The notes beneath the pieces are model-generated. The model ran no database searches. It was not told where the DNA came from and saw nothing but the letters and a program-made list of their open reading frames with translations. Below, one piece after another: positions 1-12,178 of a stretch of 64,000 bases of DNA. The DNA comes from Membranipora membranacea. Taxonomy: Eukaryota; Bryozoa; Gymnolaemata; Cheilostomatida; Membraniporidae. The translations under genes were made by a program, and so were the position numbers. Location: contig OU612071.1 of the NCBI GenBank assembly GCA_914767715.1, positions 3,720,001 to 3,784,000 on the forward strand, given 5' to 3'. Each line of letters opens with the position of its first letter. The stretch's first letter is position 1.

Positions 1-403
1 AGCGACGAGATGCTGTTCAACATCACTTTTGTCTCTTATTACAGACCCGGGAAAGTAAAACTGACCGGGGTGACCATCTTTGTATCCCCCTGACTGACGC
101 TCTCCGCTTAAGACAGATGTAATCCCTGTGAGGCGGTCAATCACCCTCAGACAGTTATGATAACAGTCAACTACAACCACGCGCATATATGTGATCTGTG
201 TGAATCCATTGATAGAGTTGAACCGAGCCTCAGATCCCCTTCCCTCTCTGCATCCTCTCTCATTAGGTTTACCAGCTATGATTGTAGATGATATACCATC
301 ACCAGTCTTCAGAGAGTGTAGGTCAGTGCATATCAGATTGACTGGTCTGAATATATTCATGTGAGAGGTGGTGGTGAGGTTTACAGCTGTAGATCTCTCT
401 AAT
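1..403 (-). CDS. NHL-repeat protein, internal exon, partial at window edge
   Basis: A 134-codon open exon on the minus strand begins after an acceptor (TTTCACAG at 404-411) with one base completing a codon, and stays open to base 1. Two NHL-type beta-propeller blades are visible. The first has a TIIAG stretch followed by EGRGSEARFNSINGF. The second has VVVVDCYHNCLRVIDR, then LTGITSVLSG, then DGHPGQFYFPGSV. This is the usual blade order: a D-x-N-type strand with RVID, a tG..s.l.G turn, and G.F..P opening the next blade. NHL propellers are protein or RNA interaction platforms, found for example in TRIM-NHL proteins and in secreted or membrane NHL proteins. Neither end of the gene is in view, so the subfamily cannot be named. 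The frame is missed by ATG-to-stop searches because it has no stop inside the window. Confidence 0.75.
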
Positions 404-3247
404 CTGTGAAATCAATATCATATAGTAAGTGATATGTATTTATGAACTGGCAAGTCAAATTACGAGGATTATGCTGAATGAAAACAAATGAAGAAATGCA
501 ATTCTTTGCTCACCATTCAATTTAGTATATATATATTAAAGATATTTCACAATGAAACTTTGAAACAAATCAATTTGTCTTTTTTTGGGTTGTCTTATTG
601 CCATACATAACCAGGAGGGAATAAACCAAATTTTTATTTTGCAACCTAGTTTCAACATCTCGATTCCTAGAGATATAATGAAACAGGCTTTTGCATCAAC
701 TAACAATATTTCTAGTCAATGAATATGAAAAAATAGCAGTTTAAACCAATAGTAATCAACTAAGTATGAGAGGTCACAAGGAGAATCATTTTTTAACCAA
801 TACCACCAGTGACTAGTTCACACGGCATGTCTTCCCTAAATCTCATATTTCTACAAGAAGCTATTCTGGTGTCGAACATTCAAGGTTTTCAACCTCTCAT
901 ATTTATCACAGTAGACCGAATACGTACATAATCCTGAAACTAGGCCAATCAATTAGAAACTATGTATCCTGAACTCCTGATCACCGATCAGTACTGAATC
1001 ATGTCAACTTGAATGGCCCTTATCAGTGAACATATTACAGGTGACACCAGTATTGAAACTCTACGCTAATGGAATAAAAATAATAAGTTTATGGGTTCCA
1101 ATCGCCTGCGTAAACAACATCAATCAGATCCTTGTGATGGAATGATTAGGCTTATTATGAGGATTATAGTTATGCCTCTTCTCCCATCCCATCCACGTTG
1201 ACCCTGCTACTATAATGAATTTATTTTCCATGACAACCTTACCACAGGCTATCATTGATCATTAAAAGTTTGACTTATTGATCCGAAACTTTGACAGTCA
1301 GCTTACTCTTGTAATGCATGAAATTCTTCAATCTTCGGACCTAATAAAATGAAAAAGTCAATTCAGAAATTATTCACCAAGGGACACAAACTATTTAATT
1401 GTGCAACTATCTCAATGAGCTACACTTTTACAATATTTTGTAAAAATTGTCAATTGAAAAAGTTTAGAACTGTTATAAGTTATATGAAACCGTTCTGTGG
1501 TCACGTCGCGTGGTATATTGCTGCTGTTCCTCAGACTACCCTCTGGAATTTATTGTTCTATTTTTGGGCTGACTTTGTTGTTGTTACTCAACGATTCATT
1601 ACATCCGTGTCACCCTGTAGATTACTTGGTACTTGGTTCTATGACGTATTGGAAAACTAAATTACTGAGTCGCTGGAATTCCTATTTTGTGACAGGATTA
1701 GCAAGCTCCTGTTGTCTTTGTAACATATTTGATGGATCACTTCTGCGTCTCTCTGCTCGTTGTTTGTGCTTGTGATTACTAAATACCATGGAGGTTATTG
1801 GGTGCATTTGTTTTCATATCTATCTGTACCCTCTGACTTCTGCGGCTGACTGAATATAACTACATATCTCAAGTGCCCATTTTTGGTACTGACAAAGTCT
1901 GCACAGTGATTCTGAAGTTAATTGAGGCTATAGCCCTCCTGTAGCAGGATGTAAATTATAAATGCCAATACAGATTAAATGGTAGTCTACAATAAATGAA
2001 GTTTCAAATTAAGTGAGAATATTTAGACAAAATGGCGGGAAAATATTTATCTAAGTGTGCACAGTGATACTGAAATTCAGCGAACCTAAAGCCCCCCTAT
2101 AATAATAGGAGTTAAGAGTAAGTGAGGATGTAAATGATCAAGTCAATTCAGTATCAATGATATTCTACAATTTATTTGACAAAGATTGAAGTCTAAATTA
2201 AATGTAAACACAGCAATGGGGAGAGCGATTGAGAAACATGTCCGTTCAGTCTGAGTGCACTATTCATTATCCAATCAGTGACCTCAATTCCAATACAGCG
2301 CCGCCCGTATTATAATGATACTTAGCATGTGACTTGCTATGTGATTATACTAGGCCAAGACGTATTAGTAGGTTATCATAACTAGTACTAGGAATTTAGA
2401 GCCCAAGAAATTAGTGACAAAACTGTTCCATTACTAACTGCAGTGCTATTGCTCATGCTTATCACTGCCATTGAGTTTCTGTACTGAAGACAGATAACCA
2501 AAGGAATAGTAGGCCCAGGGATTCTACATAACTTCACTAACTAACTTGTGGACAGTAAATAACAAAAGAAGTAAAATCACTCATAGAAAATACACTACAC
2601 TACAGTCCTCCAAAGGAGGAACCTGTCCTGTGACTACATAATTAGTGATTTAACCTGTTCACTGGAAGAGTAGTTAAGGATTACCAGCTTCGAAAAGATG
2701 ATGGTCGATGGTGAGTCCAACTCCTTAGATCATGAGTCTTTTATTTAATTTAGAATAACGATATGAAGTTTGTTTTATTTCATTCATGTGTTCAAAAAGA
2801 ATTGAATGTGATTAATTACACAACAAGCAGTGAGTGTGCATGATAACAGGACAGCGCAGCACACAGTGATTTCGTCAGTTTCAGCAATGAACTAAACAGT
2901 TCATTTGTTTCAGTTATGCTTCTTGAGTCATTGCCACATTTTGCTAGTACAATAATAGGGGAAATATCATATAGATAGGCAGATTGATGTGTCAATGTTT
3001 ATTGGTACAAGTTAATAAATAGTAAAGAACCTGTGATACCTAACCGAGTAGGCTACTAAAATATTGTTTAGATGTAAATGTCAGATGGTTGTAGGGCTAG
3101 GCTAGTTAGTATATGAATTTGTGTTCCATAGGTTTCCATGACATGAATCTGCTAGTGATTGAGGAAGCAATTGGAAGGCCTAGCATCTATTAGTAATAGA
3201 TAGACCCAAGAAAAGCGCAATTTTACCCTGGTTAAAAACGTATTCAT
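404..3247. other. intergenic or intronic, no supported gene
   Basis: Two short plus-strand open frames (1349-1660 and 1497-1775) overlap each other, are rich in Cys, Phe and Trp, and have no splice or family support. Upstream exons of the NHL gene should lie here, but I could not identify one with a matching phase. A short ATG with a good donor (ATGATGGTCGATG then GTGAGT near 2697) could be a start exon, but nothing connects to it. Confidence 0.5.
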
Positions 3248-3634
3248 CTACCACACCATGTGAGTATCTTTGACAAAAAACTGTTTTACCTTTTGCACAA
3301 CATTTGGGCATAACTGCTGGGAATGAGACCATTGTTTGAATAATAACAATACAATCTCAGACAATAGGTTATGATCATTGTATGCAAAATAAAAGGAACA
3401 CCCCAAAAGACAAGCTGTCAAAGCAAAAAAATAACACTGCATCAAGCTTTTGTAAATTTTAAAAGCTTCAGGAAATGGCTGACAGCATTCAGTTGTTGTG
3501 TTATTTTTTTTGGCTATAGGCCCTCGTGATAGCTTCTTATGTCTTTGAAAGTAATCCTTCTCCATTTGTTCCACCTTAGCCAACAAAAGTTGAGTTCCAT
3601 GGAATTTAGGTGAAATTTCCTGGTGTAGAGTGAT
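3248..3634 (-). other. open frame continuing past the stop of the upstream gene
   Basis: Directly after the TAA at 3637-3635 the same frame stays open for about 128 codons, down to a TAG at 3250-3248. The stretch contains a basic, charged segment (KVEQMEKDYFQRHKKLSRG) and then a plausible membrane segment (YFFALTACLLGCSFYFAY). A run this long in AT-rich DNA is unexpected in a 3'UTR. The TAA sits in a six-A run. The region may be ordinary 3'UTR with a chance frame, an extension reached by stop readthrough, or evidence that TAA is a recent mutation or an assembly error. It has no recognised domain. Confidence 0.3.
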
Positions 3635-6600
3635 TTATTTTTTCTTTAGGAGGTTGTTTGATGGCTGGTCTTTGTATTGTGATCTGCACGCAAGATATAT
3701 TTTAAGATGCTCCACTTTGTGGCCTACTGTGGCCCAGGCTTCAGCAAGGGCTTCATTATCTGTAATAGAGAAGACAATTACAGCGAACATCTTATGACAG
3801 GTAACTTACTGTGAAAATGTGATGATTTGTGAGAACATTGTGTCTGCTAAGGGCACAATTGAGTCCTGATAATAAAGTTTCATAGGGTGTGACATTATCA
3901 TTTCAATGATGTACAACATCCATCTTGGAAGATAGACACAAATTTTATCACTGACAGGACTCACTGATAATTATAGAAAGTTGCATTGCTTATTATTGAT
4001 AGGCAGTAATATTAGCTAGGTTGACCTGCATTTGAGAAGCACATGCTTTAGAGCTGTAGCTGCAGGACAGGAAAATGCTCAGCCTTGATGTGATTTGATT
4101 GTTGATAATTTTACCTCCCCCCTTGGGTTACACCAACCCTCATAGAAGTGATGTATCCATCAAAATGATTATCCAAATTGTTTTGAAAGAACTTTGTCCC
4201 GAGTTGCTTCATCAAATTTTATAAAGATGTAGTTTTAACATTTGGTTGTACTTACATGTGTTGTACCGATCTTTTCCATGGTTAGGTATAAACTGTGGTT
4301 TTATGCTTGCTCCAGCAGTTGTAACTGTTGCACAATCTACAAAAGTGCTGGTCATGTCAATGATAGTCACCAATGCAATCATTACATAGTACTTGCAGTA
4401 AATTAGAATAAGTTTCGGTATAACAACCTCTTATTCCGTCATTTCCAGAGACAAAAACGGATCATTGACTTTCTAGACTAGAATTAACTCAATCTGTAAA
4501 GGTTTTTTACAGTATACATTAGGCCAGTCAAAAAACCTTGTTATTTCCTTCCTCACTGTCTATTTGGCTGTTTGGATTGGGATTTAGTTTCAAAGTTTGT
4601 TGGCTTGACTGTTTCTGAGTTAGAATGCTTACCTGTGGTAACACTTGTAGACAGTTGAGGTTCCACTGCGGTCGATACCATCCTCTGTGTAGAAGAAGAC
4701 TTTTTTACTGCTCCTGAAAAAATAATTTGTGATGAGATCACATCATCACATTTTTTCTCAAACCACCACTAATATAGTCATCATTGCAGGCTAGATAAGA
4801 GTATATAAATAACCTATTATATTGTAGTGATGAGTGTAATGAGGTCATTATGTTTCTGACTATGACTTTGCACTGCATTGAAGGGGTGAGGGCAGAGAGC
4901 ATTTGGGGCCTCATCAAAAAGTATGAAAAGGTGAAAACAACTCGTAGTCTTTGACCTGTTTTCAATAAGTATAACAATCATATCATGGACGCAATTGCTA
5001 ATGATTAATTCTATGATTTTCTAAAATCAATTCTCTATTATTACCAGGTTTGGGGGTGACTTCAACCACTGACTCTGACTCAGTGATGCTAGTATTCTTG
5101 TATGGTGATGGCGACAAGGTGCACTGAGATGATTCTTCTGCAGAAAAAGCTTCAGCTTCAACTTCAGGTGCCTGGACAGTTTCATCTAGAACTTCAGGAG
5201 TTAACACTGTTGCAGCTACAGCTTCAGCTACACCTGTGGAGCGAAAACAGGTCAAAATAAACAATTATTGGAAAACTACTCAACCAGGCCAAACGATTCT
5301 ATATAGAGGGATTAGGATGGCATCATATGAAGGTATGCATACTGCCATGCTCAAACATTATCATTACCATATCAAAAATCCTTATACCTACCAGTTGCTG
5401 GTGTTAAATCTGTTATGAGGTCTATGTTTAGTCTTTGTGTACTATCCAAACATTTCCGCCAGGCTTCCTTGATAGCTGATTCCAGTTTTCTTACAGTTGC
5501 GTCCCTTCAAGAGAAAAGGAATATGCTAGATGACCTAAATTACTGTGTTATGAGCAGAAGCGTTATTGTGAGGCTATGGTTAGACCAAGTTGGGTCCATT
5601 TTTCTGCATTCCGAGTCGCTCCTGATCCACTAGTCATGCCGCGGAGTGACCAGTGGAAGGGAGCAACAGGAATGCAGGCCATTGGATTAAATTTGTTCTA
5701 GGCTATGGTGATTGGTTTCATTATAAAAAATTGGAAAAGATGAATAACATACTAGCTTATGTCTGACAAACCTGAAATGATACAGCTGAGATTCATTGAT
5801 GGACAGGTCATCCTCAGGCCCATCAAAGAAAATCAATGTCCCGTCCTCTTCCACGTCATTCTAGTGACCAGGTCCATGTAGAATAAAATCAGCAATATGT
5901 CTCAGCGTAGCTAGCGTTGCAGTCTGGGAAATAAATAATATAAAATTTCCTGTACTCTTTAATTTTCTAATCTGGCAAACAAGAGACTGTCTCAAAGCGA
6001 GTTAGTGAGCGAGTGAATCAGAGATTGTTATTAGTTTATTGTGTCAGAAACCTTAACCGATTCTTGCTCGTGTTAAAATCTTCCTGCCAGATGGTTTCAG
6101 GTTGTAGTGGTGATAGGTGATAGGTTGTAGTCATCAATGTTGACGTCTTTATACTTTAAAAACAACTGAATGTCAGCGTACCCACAGAAAATTACTGGTG
6201 AAGCCATATTTGCAATCTGCTTTCTATAGACTTATATCACTGGAATGAACAGACACTCCTGTATGATGGCCTTTTATCATAACATTTTGGCTACTTTCCC
6301 TCCTTTTTCGACCACTGAGAAGCCTTCCTCCATTTTTAACCACTGAAAACTTTTCCCTCCAATTTTTGGCCACTTTTACATATAGACCGGCACAGGGTTT
6401 GGCTCCCTTGATTTCATCCATTGTGGGATGTTGTATGGCCAGTGAATCCGCTAATGATAACAAAATTGTCTCATTGAGTTTTATCATCAGCCACAAGCCT
6501 GGCAATACCTATGTGACAATAAACACATCTCATATTGCTTAGCAATACCTCAAACAGTATGGGCTGGAGAAATGATTCACCAGCCTGTCATACAGTACAA

Positions 6601-8069
6601 AAATTTTCCTATTACATCTCAAAATATTCCACAGAATTTGTGTTATTGACTCAGTGTGAGGTTAGCTTAGAAGCAAGGCCAGGGATATTTTTAAAATCAG
6701 TGATCTTAAACAGAAAATTCAACTAACTATGCTATATCACCCACAAGATTACTTCAAAAATAATTCACAATGCTCTGTCCTACATCCTGCCGGCAGCCTT
6801 CATGACACCAATATGAAACCTAATATTGAGATGAATAATAGTTGTAGATATGAAGCCTTAAGAAAGACCAGAAGGAGACCGAAGTTATTCAGAATACCTT
6901 CTCGTGTCAACCTCTGAACCAGGAAGCGTGGCGTCAAATCAAGGTATGTTGGAGAGAAACAGGATGCGAAACCCTGTTACCCACACTAACATCTAACAGT
7001 TTCACCTTCCTGTCCTCTTTCGCATCCGGTTCTCAATAAGTAATCAGTTCTATTTTCAGCGACCACAACTACCATACATCACCTTCGGTTTGGGGCAGTT
7101 ATTTGTGAGTCATGAGAGGGTCAGGTAAAGTATGTGACATTTTCATATTCTCAAATTAAACTGAAAGTAGTATAGAATGTCGCAATATCTATAACTGATA
7201 TCATTGATGCCTCGTTCTTTCAGTGTTTAATAAATTTACCAGCGCATGAAGACCAATCTTTTTAAGTATCAAAAAGGTGTATTACCAGCCAACTCCAAAA
7301 GAAAATTCCCAATTTATTCAAATATTGTATCCTGGCATAATTCCAATGTCAGGGTGGACAATGAAGGGCGCTTGACATGTGAACAGACAATACCCTAAAC
7401 TGTATGGTTGGTAGGGCCCGAGTGGCTGCCACTATTAACTGCCCCAAATTCTTGTCAGTTCTTATCTTAAGATCCTACATTTAAGATTTGGCCTGTGTCT
7501 GTGTTTAACTGATTGTTGCTTGTCGGTGCGAGGCTGATAGTACCCGAGTTTCACCAATAAATTTCAACCAGTTCCACAGTCCCTTTGTTTGCAATGCACT
7601 CAGTCAAAAATGTTTTTTTTTTATTCCAGCATGGCAACGAGTTAGTACACAAAGTATGTCAATCTGAAACAGCTTTCCTCCAAATCATGTTTCAGGTCGG
7701 CATGTCAAATCTATTAGCTGCTCCATGATGTCTCAGGATTTGAATTTGGTGAGAGTGAAAGGTATTGTAAGTAAATATATAAATATCATAGAGCTATAGA
7801 GCTGAAAATTAAAATCATGCAGTCCAAAAATTATGCACTCCTGTTGTATTTTTCTCTTGTGAAAAAAAAACATTATTACATGAGTAAAGTCTGTGTTGCC
7901 TGCTGAAAATGGTTTTGCTATGACTTACATAACCCATACCTTGTATTCATCTAGATCATGCGTGATCAAATTTGCCTGCAATAGGGTTTGAGCCGCTGCC
8001 AGCTCACCATTAGACTGAAGATGGCCAGACTGCTGGTAATTTGACTCAAACTTGTTCCAGTATTTATCC
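3635..8069 (-). CDS. unrecognised multi-exon gene, acidic Ser/Thr-rich protein (5' end missing)
   Basis: Seven exons join with consistent phases: 8069-7940, 5923-5772, 5504-5392, 5233-5045, 4713-4633, 4336-4256 and 3759-3635. Each has GT and AG borders, and several donors are strong (for example GTAAGC after 4633). The protein begins with a helical region (KYWNKFESNYQQ... LITHDLDEYK), then an acidic piece (NDVEEDG, DGPEDDLSINES) and a helix (DATVRKLESAIKEAW). A low-complexity Glu/Ala/Thr/Ser linker follows. The C-terminal helix is rich in Glu and Ala (NEALAEAWATVGHKVEH) and ends in LLKKK and TAA at 3637-3635. No family is recognised. No start codon is placed; the first exon needs an upstream exon ending in phase 2. 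Exon 5923-5772 has an in-frame TAG at 5863-5861. Starting that exon at the alternative acceptor CACTAG, just before AATGAC, keeps phase 0 and removes the stop. A pseudogene is the other reading. Confidence 0.5.
6225..6505 (-). other. open frame with threefold imperfect ~30-bp repeats, probably non-coding
   Basis: This minus-strand frame lies between two exons of the unrecognised gene but does not splice to them in phase. Between about 6285 and 6380 the DNA consists of three imperfect copies of a unit (pattern: TTT, GACCACT, GAGAAGCC, TTCCCTCC), which explains the recurring Lys, Asn, Gly and Arg residues. I regard it as intronic. Confidence 0.35.
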
Positions 8070-8180
8070 CTAGTCCGTACCATAATCCAAACATGATTAC
8101 ATGAGTAAAGTCTGTGTTGCCTGTTGAAATGGGTTTTGCTATGACTCATATTATCCATACCCAGTATTTATCCATTTATA
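7863..8180. repeat. pair of ~80-bp direct repeats flanking an exon
   Basis: Bases 7868-7945 and 8093-8170 share the stretch TTACATGAGTAAAGTCTGTG and the following GTTGCCTG, TGGTTTTGCTATGAC and CCATACC segments, with few differences, about 225 bp apart. The exon 8069-7940 lies between them and ends inside the lower copy. The upper copy carries the matching intronic flank but no exon. This looks like a local tandem duplication of an exon flank. Confidence 0.6.
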
Positions 8181-11100
8181 CACATTATCCATCTATAGTA
8201 TTCATAATCTTTGGTTATATTTTGCACTGCAGACTATTAATGGCCATTCAATACACTTATAGTCTACACTGCCTCAGAAAACAAAGGAAATTAATTCCAC
8301 TAGCAGATTCTGAAAAGGCCACGGCCCCATGCCATGTTGTCTTTTAGCGTAACAAATTCTTACAGTGTAATGCTAGATAACCAAGTCTTTGGTTGCCAAT
8401 ACATTGATACGACCTGTTTTCTTTATATTTCAGAATGAAATGTCAACATGCTAAAGACTCGACCATCTGATACTAAAACCCCACTATCCTTCCTTAAATG
8501 CTTTGAGAGAAATTAATTTTACTTATTAAAAGGAGGATAATAATTTGCACCTCTCAAGCAGCTTATGGCTGGATTTTGTTAATTATAGCTCTTATCTTTC
8601 AGTCCACTAAACTGAACATCAAGCATTCGATAGCCTTTCTAAAATGCATATAAATGCCAATGATATATTTAAAACAACTAATTTTTTCATGAGCATTTTG
8701 GCTTAAAATTGCTCGGTGTTTTCCCATTCTATGACATGTCAATTTTTATTTTTGTTTTGAGGGAGGTCACCATCTATTTTAAAACTTTAAACAAAAACTG
8801 ATGATTTTAAATCAATTTGATTATAAATAAACTCTTCAATTAAGACACACAAAATAAGCTATTATTAGGTTGTCCCTGCTAGTGAGTAAATACAACTAGC
8901 AGTGTTAGGATATCACTAGGAGCAATAGGATATCATACTGAAACTCAATATTGCAATTATGTACAAAGTGATGTTGAGGCCTTAGCTGAAACAGTACAAG
9001 CCAGTGAAATTTTCGAATTAGGTTGCAGTATGTGACTGCTTCAAACAATAATACAAACAATATAAACAATATTATAAATGATGAAGCTATTTAACTTGGG
9101 GAAATTCCCTGCTGGTAAACCAAAAAAAATGTCAGAAATTTAAGTTGCAGTCGAACGTTAGCAAATCAGCAGCAAAAATGTGTACACTTTCTGTGCTTAC
9201 GAAATTTAACTCATATATTCTAAGGTTTAAGTTTGAGGCAAGAGCTGAGCGATATGTTTTTTTCGTCGTGTTTTATTGAAGGCTCTCGATTTCATATGTC
9301 CATCATATCTCTCAATCACAGGCACTGTAATGCACAGTCTCAAAGCTTCATTTCCAAGTGGCTATTGCTGTTCTGTGGTAATTTAGGCTACTATCAGAAG
9401 CTACATGTTGCTCTATAGTTGTCAAAAAATCCACATATTGAAGGTAAAGTAATTGCAGTAACTTTGAAAATACTGCAGAATGCCTGCCAAGAAGACCGTT
9501 GCTCTTATAACCAAAATTACTCTTATCAGTCATAAGCAGTGTTTATCATAATGTCTAGCAAAATTTGCAGTGACAGTCTGCACTCATAGTTGGAGGATAT
9601 GCAAGGTCATCACAAACACAGCAGTAGACTGATATAAGGGAGATTGAAAAATGTTTTTAGGTTTTTTTGTAAACTCAATCAAGCACCATCTAACTCCATC
9701 ATCCCTGAGAGCATACATCGGATGAAAGAATAATCAAAGGTCCTTTGTGCGCTTCATAATAAAAGGGAAAAAAGACCTACTTTGGCAACCAGGCTTGAAG
9801 TTAGCGCTAGACGGCATAGAGAGATATGATATCACGATCATGAATGGTATGTACATGACTTACACTTTTAACCATAGAAAACTTATGCTCCACTCTCATA
9901 CCCTCATGTGAATTGTCCAAGTGCAAATTTTGAAGCAGAACTTGCTTCAACTTTTTCTCTTCAATGATAGCTTTAAAATGATTTGTGGCAGCACAATATT
10001 GCTATCCATTCATTTGCACACAGCTTGACCCCTTGACTCCAACCAGCATATATTGCCATTTTTGTACATAACTACGAAGACCATTTTCAATCTAAGCCTG
10101 TGATTTATTTTCTAATGAATTGAACCTTCCTTTAAACTACAGAGCAGCTTCTTAACAAGCTCTGTATAAAATAACATATGAAGTAACGGAGTCAGAATAG
10201 TAATCTGCAAAAAAACGGCACCTGTTCCTAACATTGGCCTAAAAATGATAAGATAATAATTAAAATGAAGTCAATTGAGTTTGCATTTTTACAAACTATA
10301 ACGGGTAACCCCAAAAATCTTGATTGTTATTTTTGTAAAATTTGGCTCCTGTCCCTAATAATTGCCGAAATATGATTCATTAATTTGTGCCATAAATGAT
10401 ATTATCTTTTATGGCACAAATTTCATTTTGACAGGTGTCACAATGATTATTATCTATAATGAATATTGTGTTAGATACGGCAACCAAAACTGGTGTGTTA
10501 TGTGTCATTTTTTGAGCTGACAACAATAAGCACTGCGTGGGCTTTCTGTTGTTAATTGCTGTTTTATTCATATTTTATTGAACCTGCAGAAAAGCTCAAG
10601 AAAAAAAAATGTATAACAGAAAATCGTTCAAATGCAATTTGACACTGTTCATATAAATCCTGTTCCTGTTTTCATGACGTTAACTGCACTTTATTTTTGT
10701 CAGATTTAACCGTGACAAGCTTTTAACAATGATAAATGTCTTTTATGTTCTGTTTTGAGTACCATCTGTGGAAAAAAAATGTAATACTTTTCTATCAAGT
10801 GTCTATTATTGCTCCTATTATTGCAATCGTCATTATCATAACCTGATCAAAAACCTCGTGGGTTGTTTTATGACACTTCTGATCATGCCACGCACAGTCA
10901 TAAAAAATCATTACTTAGCTCTTAAATACACCTGATCGCCAGCCTGATCATTTGACTCTAATTAACTGTACAGCTCTTCTTTAGCTTGTGTGATGTAACT
11001 CTAGAATAGCAGTTTTCTCTAAATGATGCAAGATTGGCCGAGCCTCTTAGCACTCTCCATACTCTGTCGATCAGTGACACAAGAGTTGCAAGTTCTATTG

Positions 11101-11590
11101 ATGTGATTGAGTTTTAACAGATCAGTAGGGAAATTACAAAGCATAATCTTTTACAGGTTCTTCAATATTTGTTGAAGCAGAATCGCATCTTATGGCAAAT
11201 ATTTGATTCAAGTGTGAATTGGTTTTTGGACCAACTTTGCATGTAGAAGGCAAACAACCTTGAGAGTAATTCAAAACAAATAGGTGAGTTGCCATATGCG
11301 GGTATGTTTTCTAGGCCAAGTGAGTTTATATTCTAGGACAGATAGACAGGACAGACAGTGCCTCCCCTAGATCTACAGGTATGTTGCACAAAACGACTTT
11401 GATTTTCACCCTGTCATATCAAAAGCCGCAAGCTAAATATACTTCCATGCTATGCTGTATGACATATCATCATCAGGTCATGACCCGCAGATAGCCATCA
11501 CATAAACCTGTCTGGGATAATCCCTCGACGATATTGTGTTAACTACTACAGCTAATGACCTTCTAGGGAGTTTCATAGTTTTGTTCTCAT
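8181..11590. other. no supported gene; contains one dispersed repeat copy
   Basis: Short open frames here (8114-8347 plus, 9233-9418 plus, 9348-9533 minus, 10380-10571 minus) have no splice continuity or family resemblance. The only structured element is the repeat copy at 9583-9967, listed separately. Confidence 0.5.
9583..9967 (-). repeat. dispersed ~385-bp repeat with 50-codon open frame (copy 1)
   Basis: Read on the minus strand, this segment matches 31711-32098 on the plus strand over its whole length at high identity. It includes an open frame (IEEKK, then KQVLLQNLHLDNS, EGMRVEHK, HVHTIHDRDIISLYAV) ending at a TAG at 9809-9807. The two copies differ in the frame mainly at non-synonymous positions (for example Leu/Trp, Asn/Thr, His/Pro, Phe/Leu, Lys/Thr), as expected for unconstrained copies of a mobile sequence. 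No known transposon domain is recognised. Confidence 0.75.
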
Positions 11591-11599
11591 TAACAATCA

Positions 11600-11962
11600 A
11601 TAATAATAATAAAAATAATAAAGTTTATTTGTGAAACGCTTAATAATACTGCAGAGCAAAAATTTCTAAGCGTTATTACATTAAAACCAGTAAAATAAAG
11701 GTGAAATAAAATGGATAAAATATGTGCATGAGGATAAATTAGAACATAATTCTGATACTGCTATATAAATCTATAAAATAATAGCTAATTACTTAAAGTA
11801 CAACCTCACTAAATATGTTTGAGCAGCGGACTTAAAACCGGTAAGGCTCGGCACCAGCTGTAAATCAGGGGGCAAGGAATTCCAGAGGGTTACGAGTGAT
11901 GACGGTAGGGATTTTCCACCGAATGTGACCAAGCGAGAGGTGTCATCATAAAACTTCGAAGC
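11600..11962 (-). mobile_element. 3' end of a non-LTR retrotransposon (C-terminus plus tail)
   Basis: On the minus strand a frame reads through FYDDTSRLVTFGGKSLPS into SLVTLWNSLPPDL and VPSLTGFKSAAQTYL, a stop following shortly. The WNSLPP..L...PSLTGFK signature is the familiar C-terminal end of many animal LINE reverse-transcriptase proteins. One in-frame TGA lies a few codons upstream. The element runs toward lower coordinates, and its 3' tail holds AATAAA and an ATT-rich microsatellite (about 11600-11635), typical of LINE 3' ends. The 5' part is absent, as in normal 5' truncation. Confidence 0.7.
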
Positions 11963-12056
11963 TCACTGACGGACAGCTGGTCCAGCACCAATCTGTTTTG
12001 TTAGGGCTGTAGTTTATAAAAAATGGTGGGAGAGGCAAATGTCTGTGGCGAGTTCA

Positions 12057-12178
12057 AGGCATCACCAGTGAGCTCCTACCCGAGCAATTCAAACATATAA
12101 TAAGGAAATTGAAATCCCAGATGATCTGATTCTGACATGATATGTTCGATTATAGTGTTTTAAGGCCACTGTATTTAA
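12057..12178 (+). repeat. dispersed ~120-bp repeat, copy A
   Basis: This segment shares ordered blocks with 60877-61003: CATCACCAG; GGAAAT, AATCCCAGA; GATTCTGACA; ATTATAGT; and AGGCCACTGTATTT or AGGCCACCGTATTT. Spacing is preserved. No coding potential is seen. It lies just upstream of the LINE fragment in the LINE's orientation, so it could be an independent short element. Confidence 0.6.

Noticed and set aside
1349-1775. Two overlapping plus-strand open frames
   Set aside because: Composition and overlap in different frames suggest chance; no splice or motif support.
6097-6207. Start exon MASPVIFCGYADIQLFLKYK on the minus strand
   Set aside because: It runs into a stop within 37 codons and has no usable donor before it, so it cannot be joined to the downstream exons.
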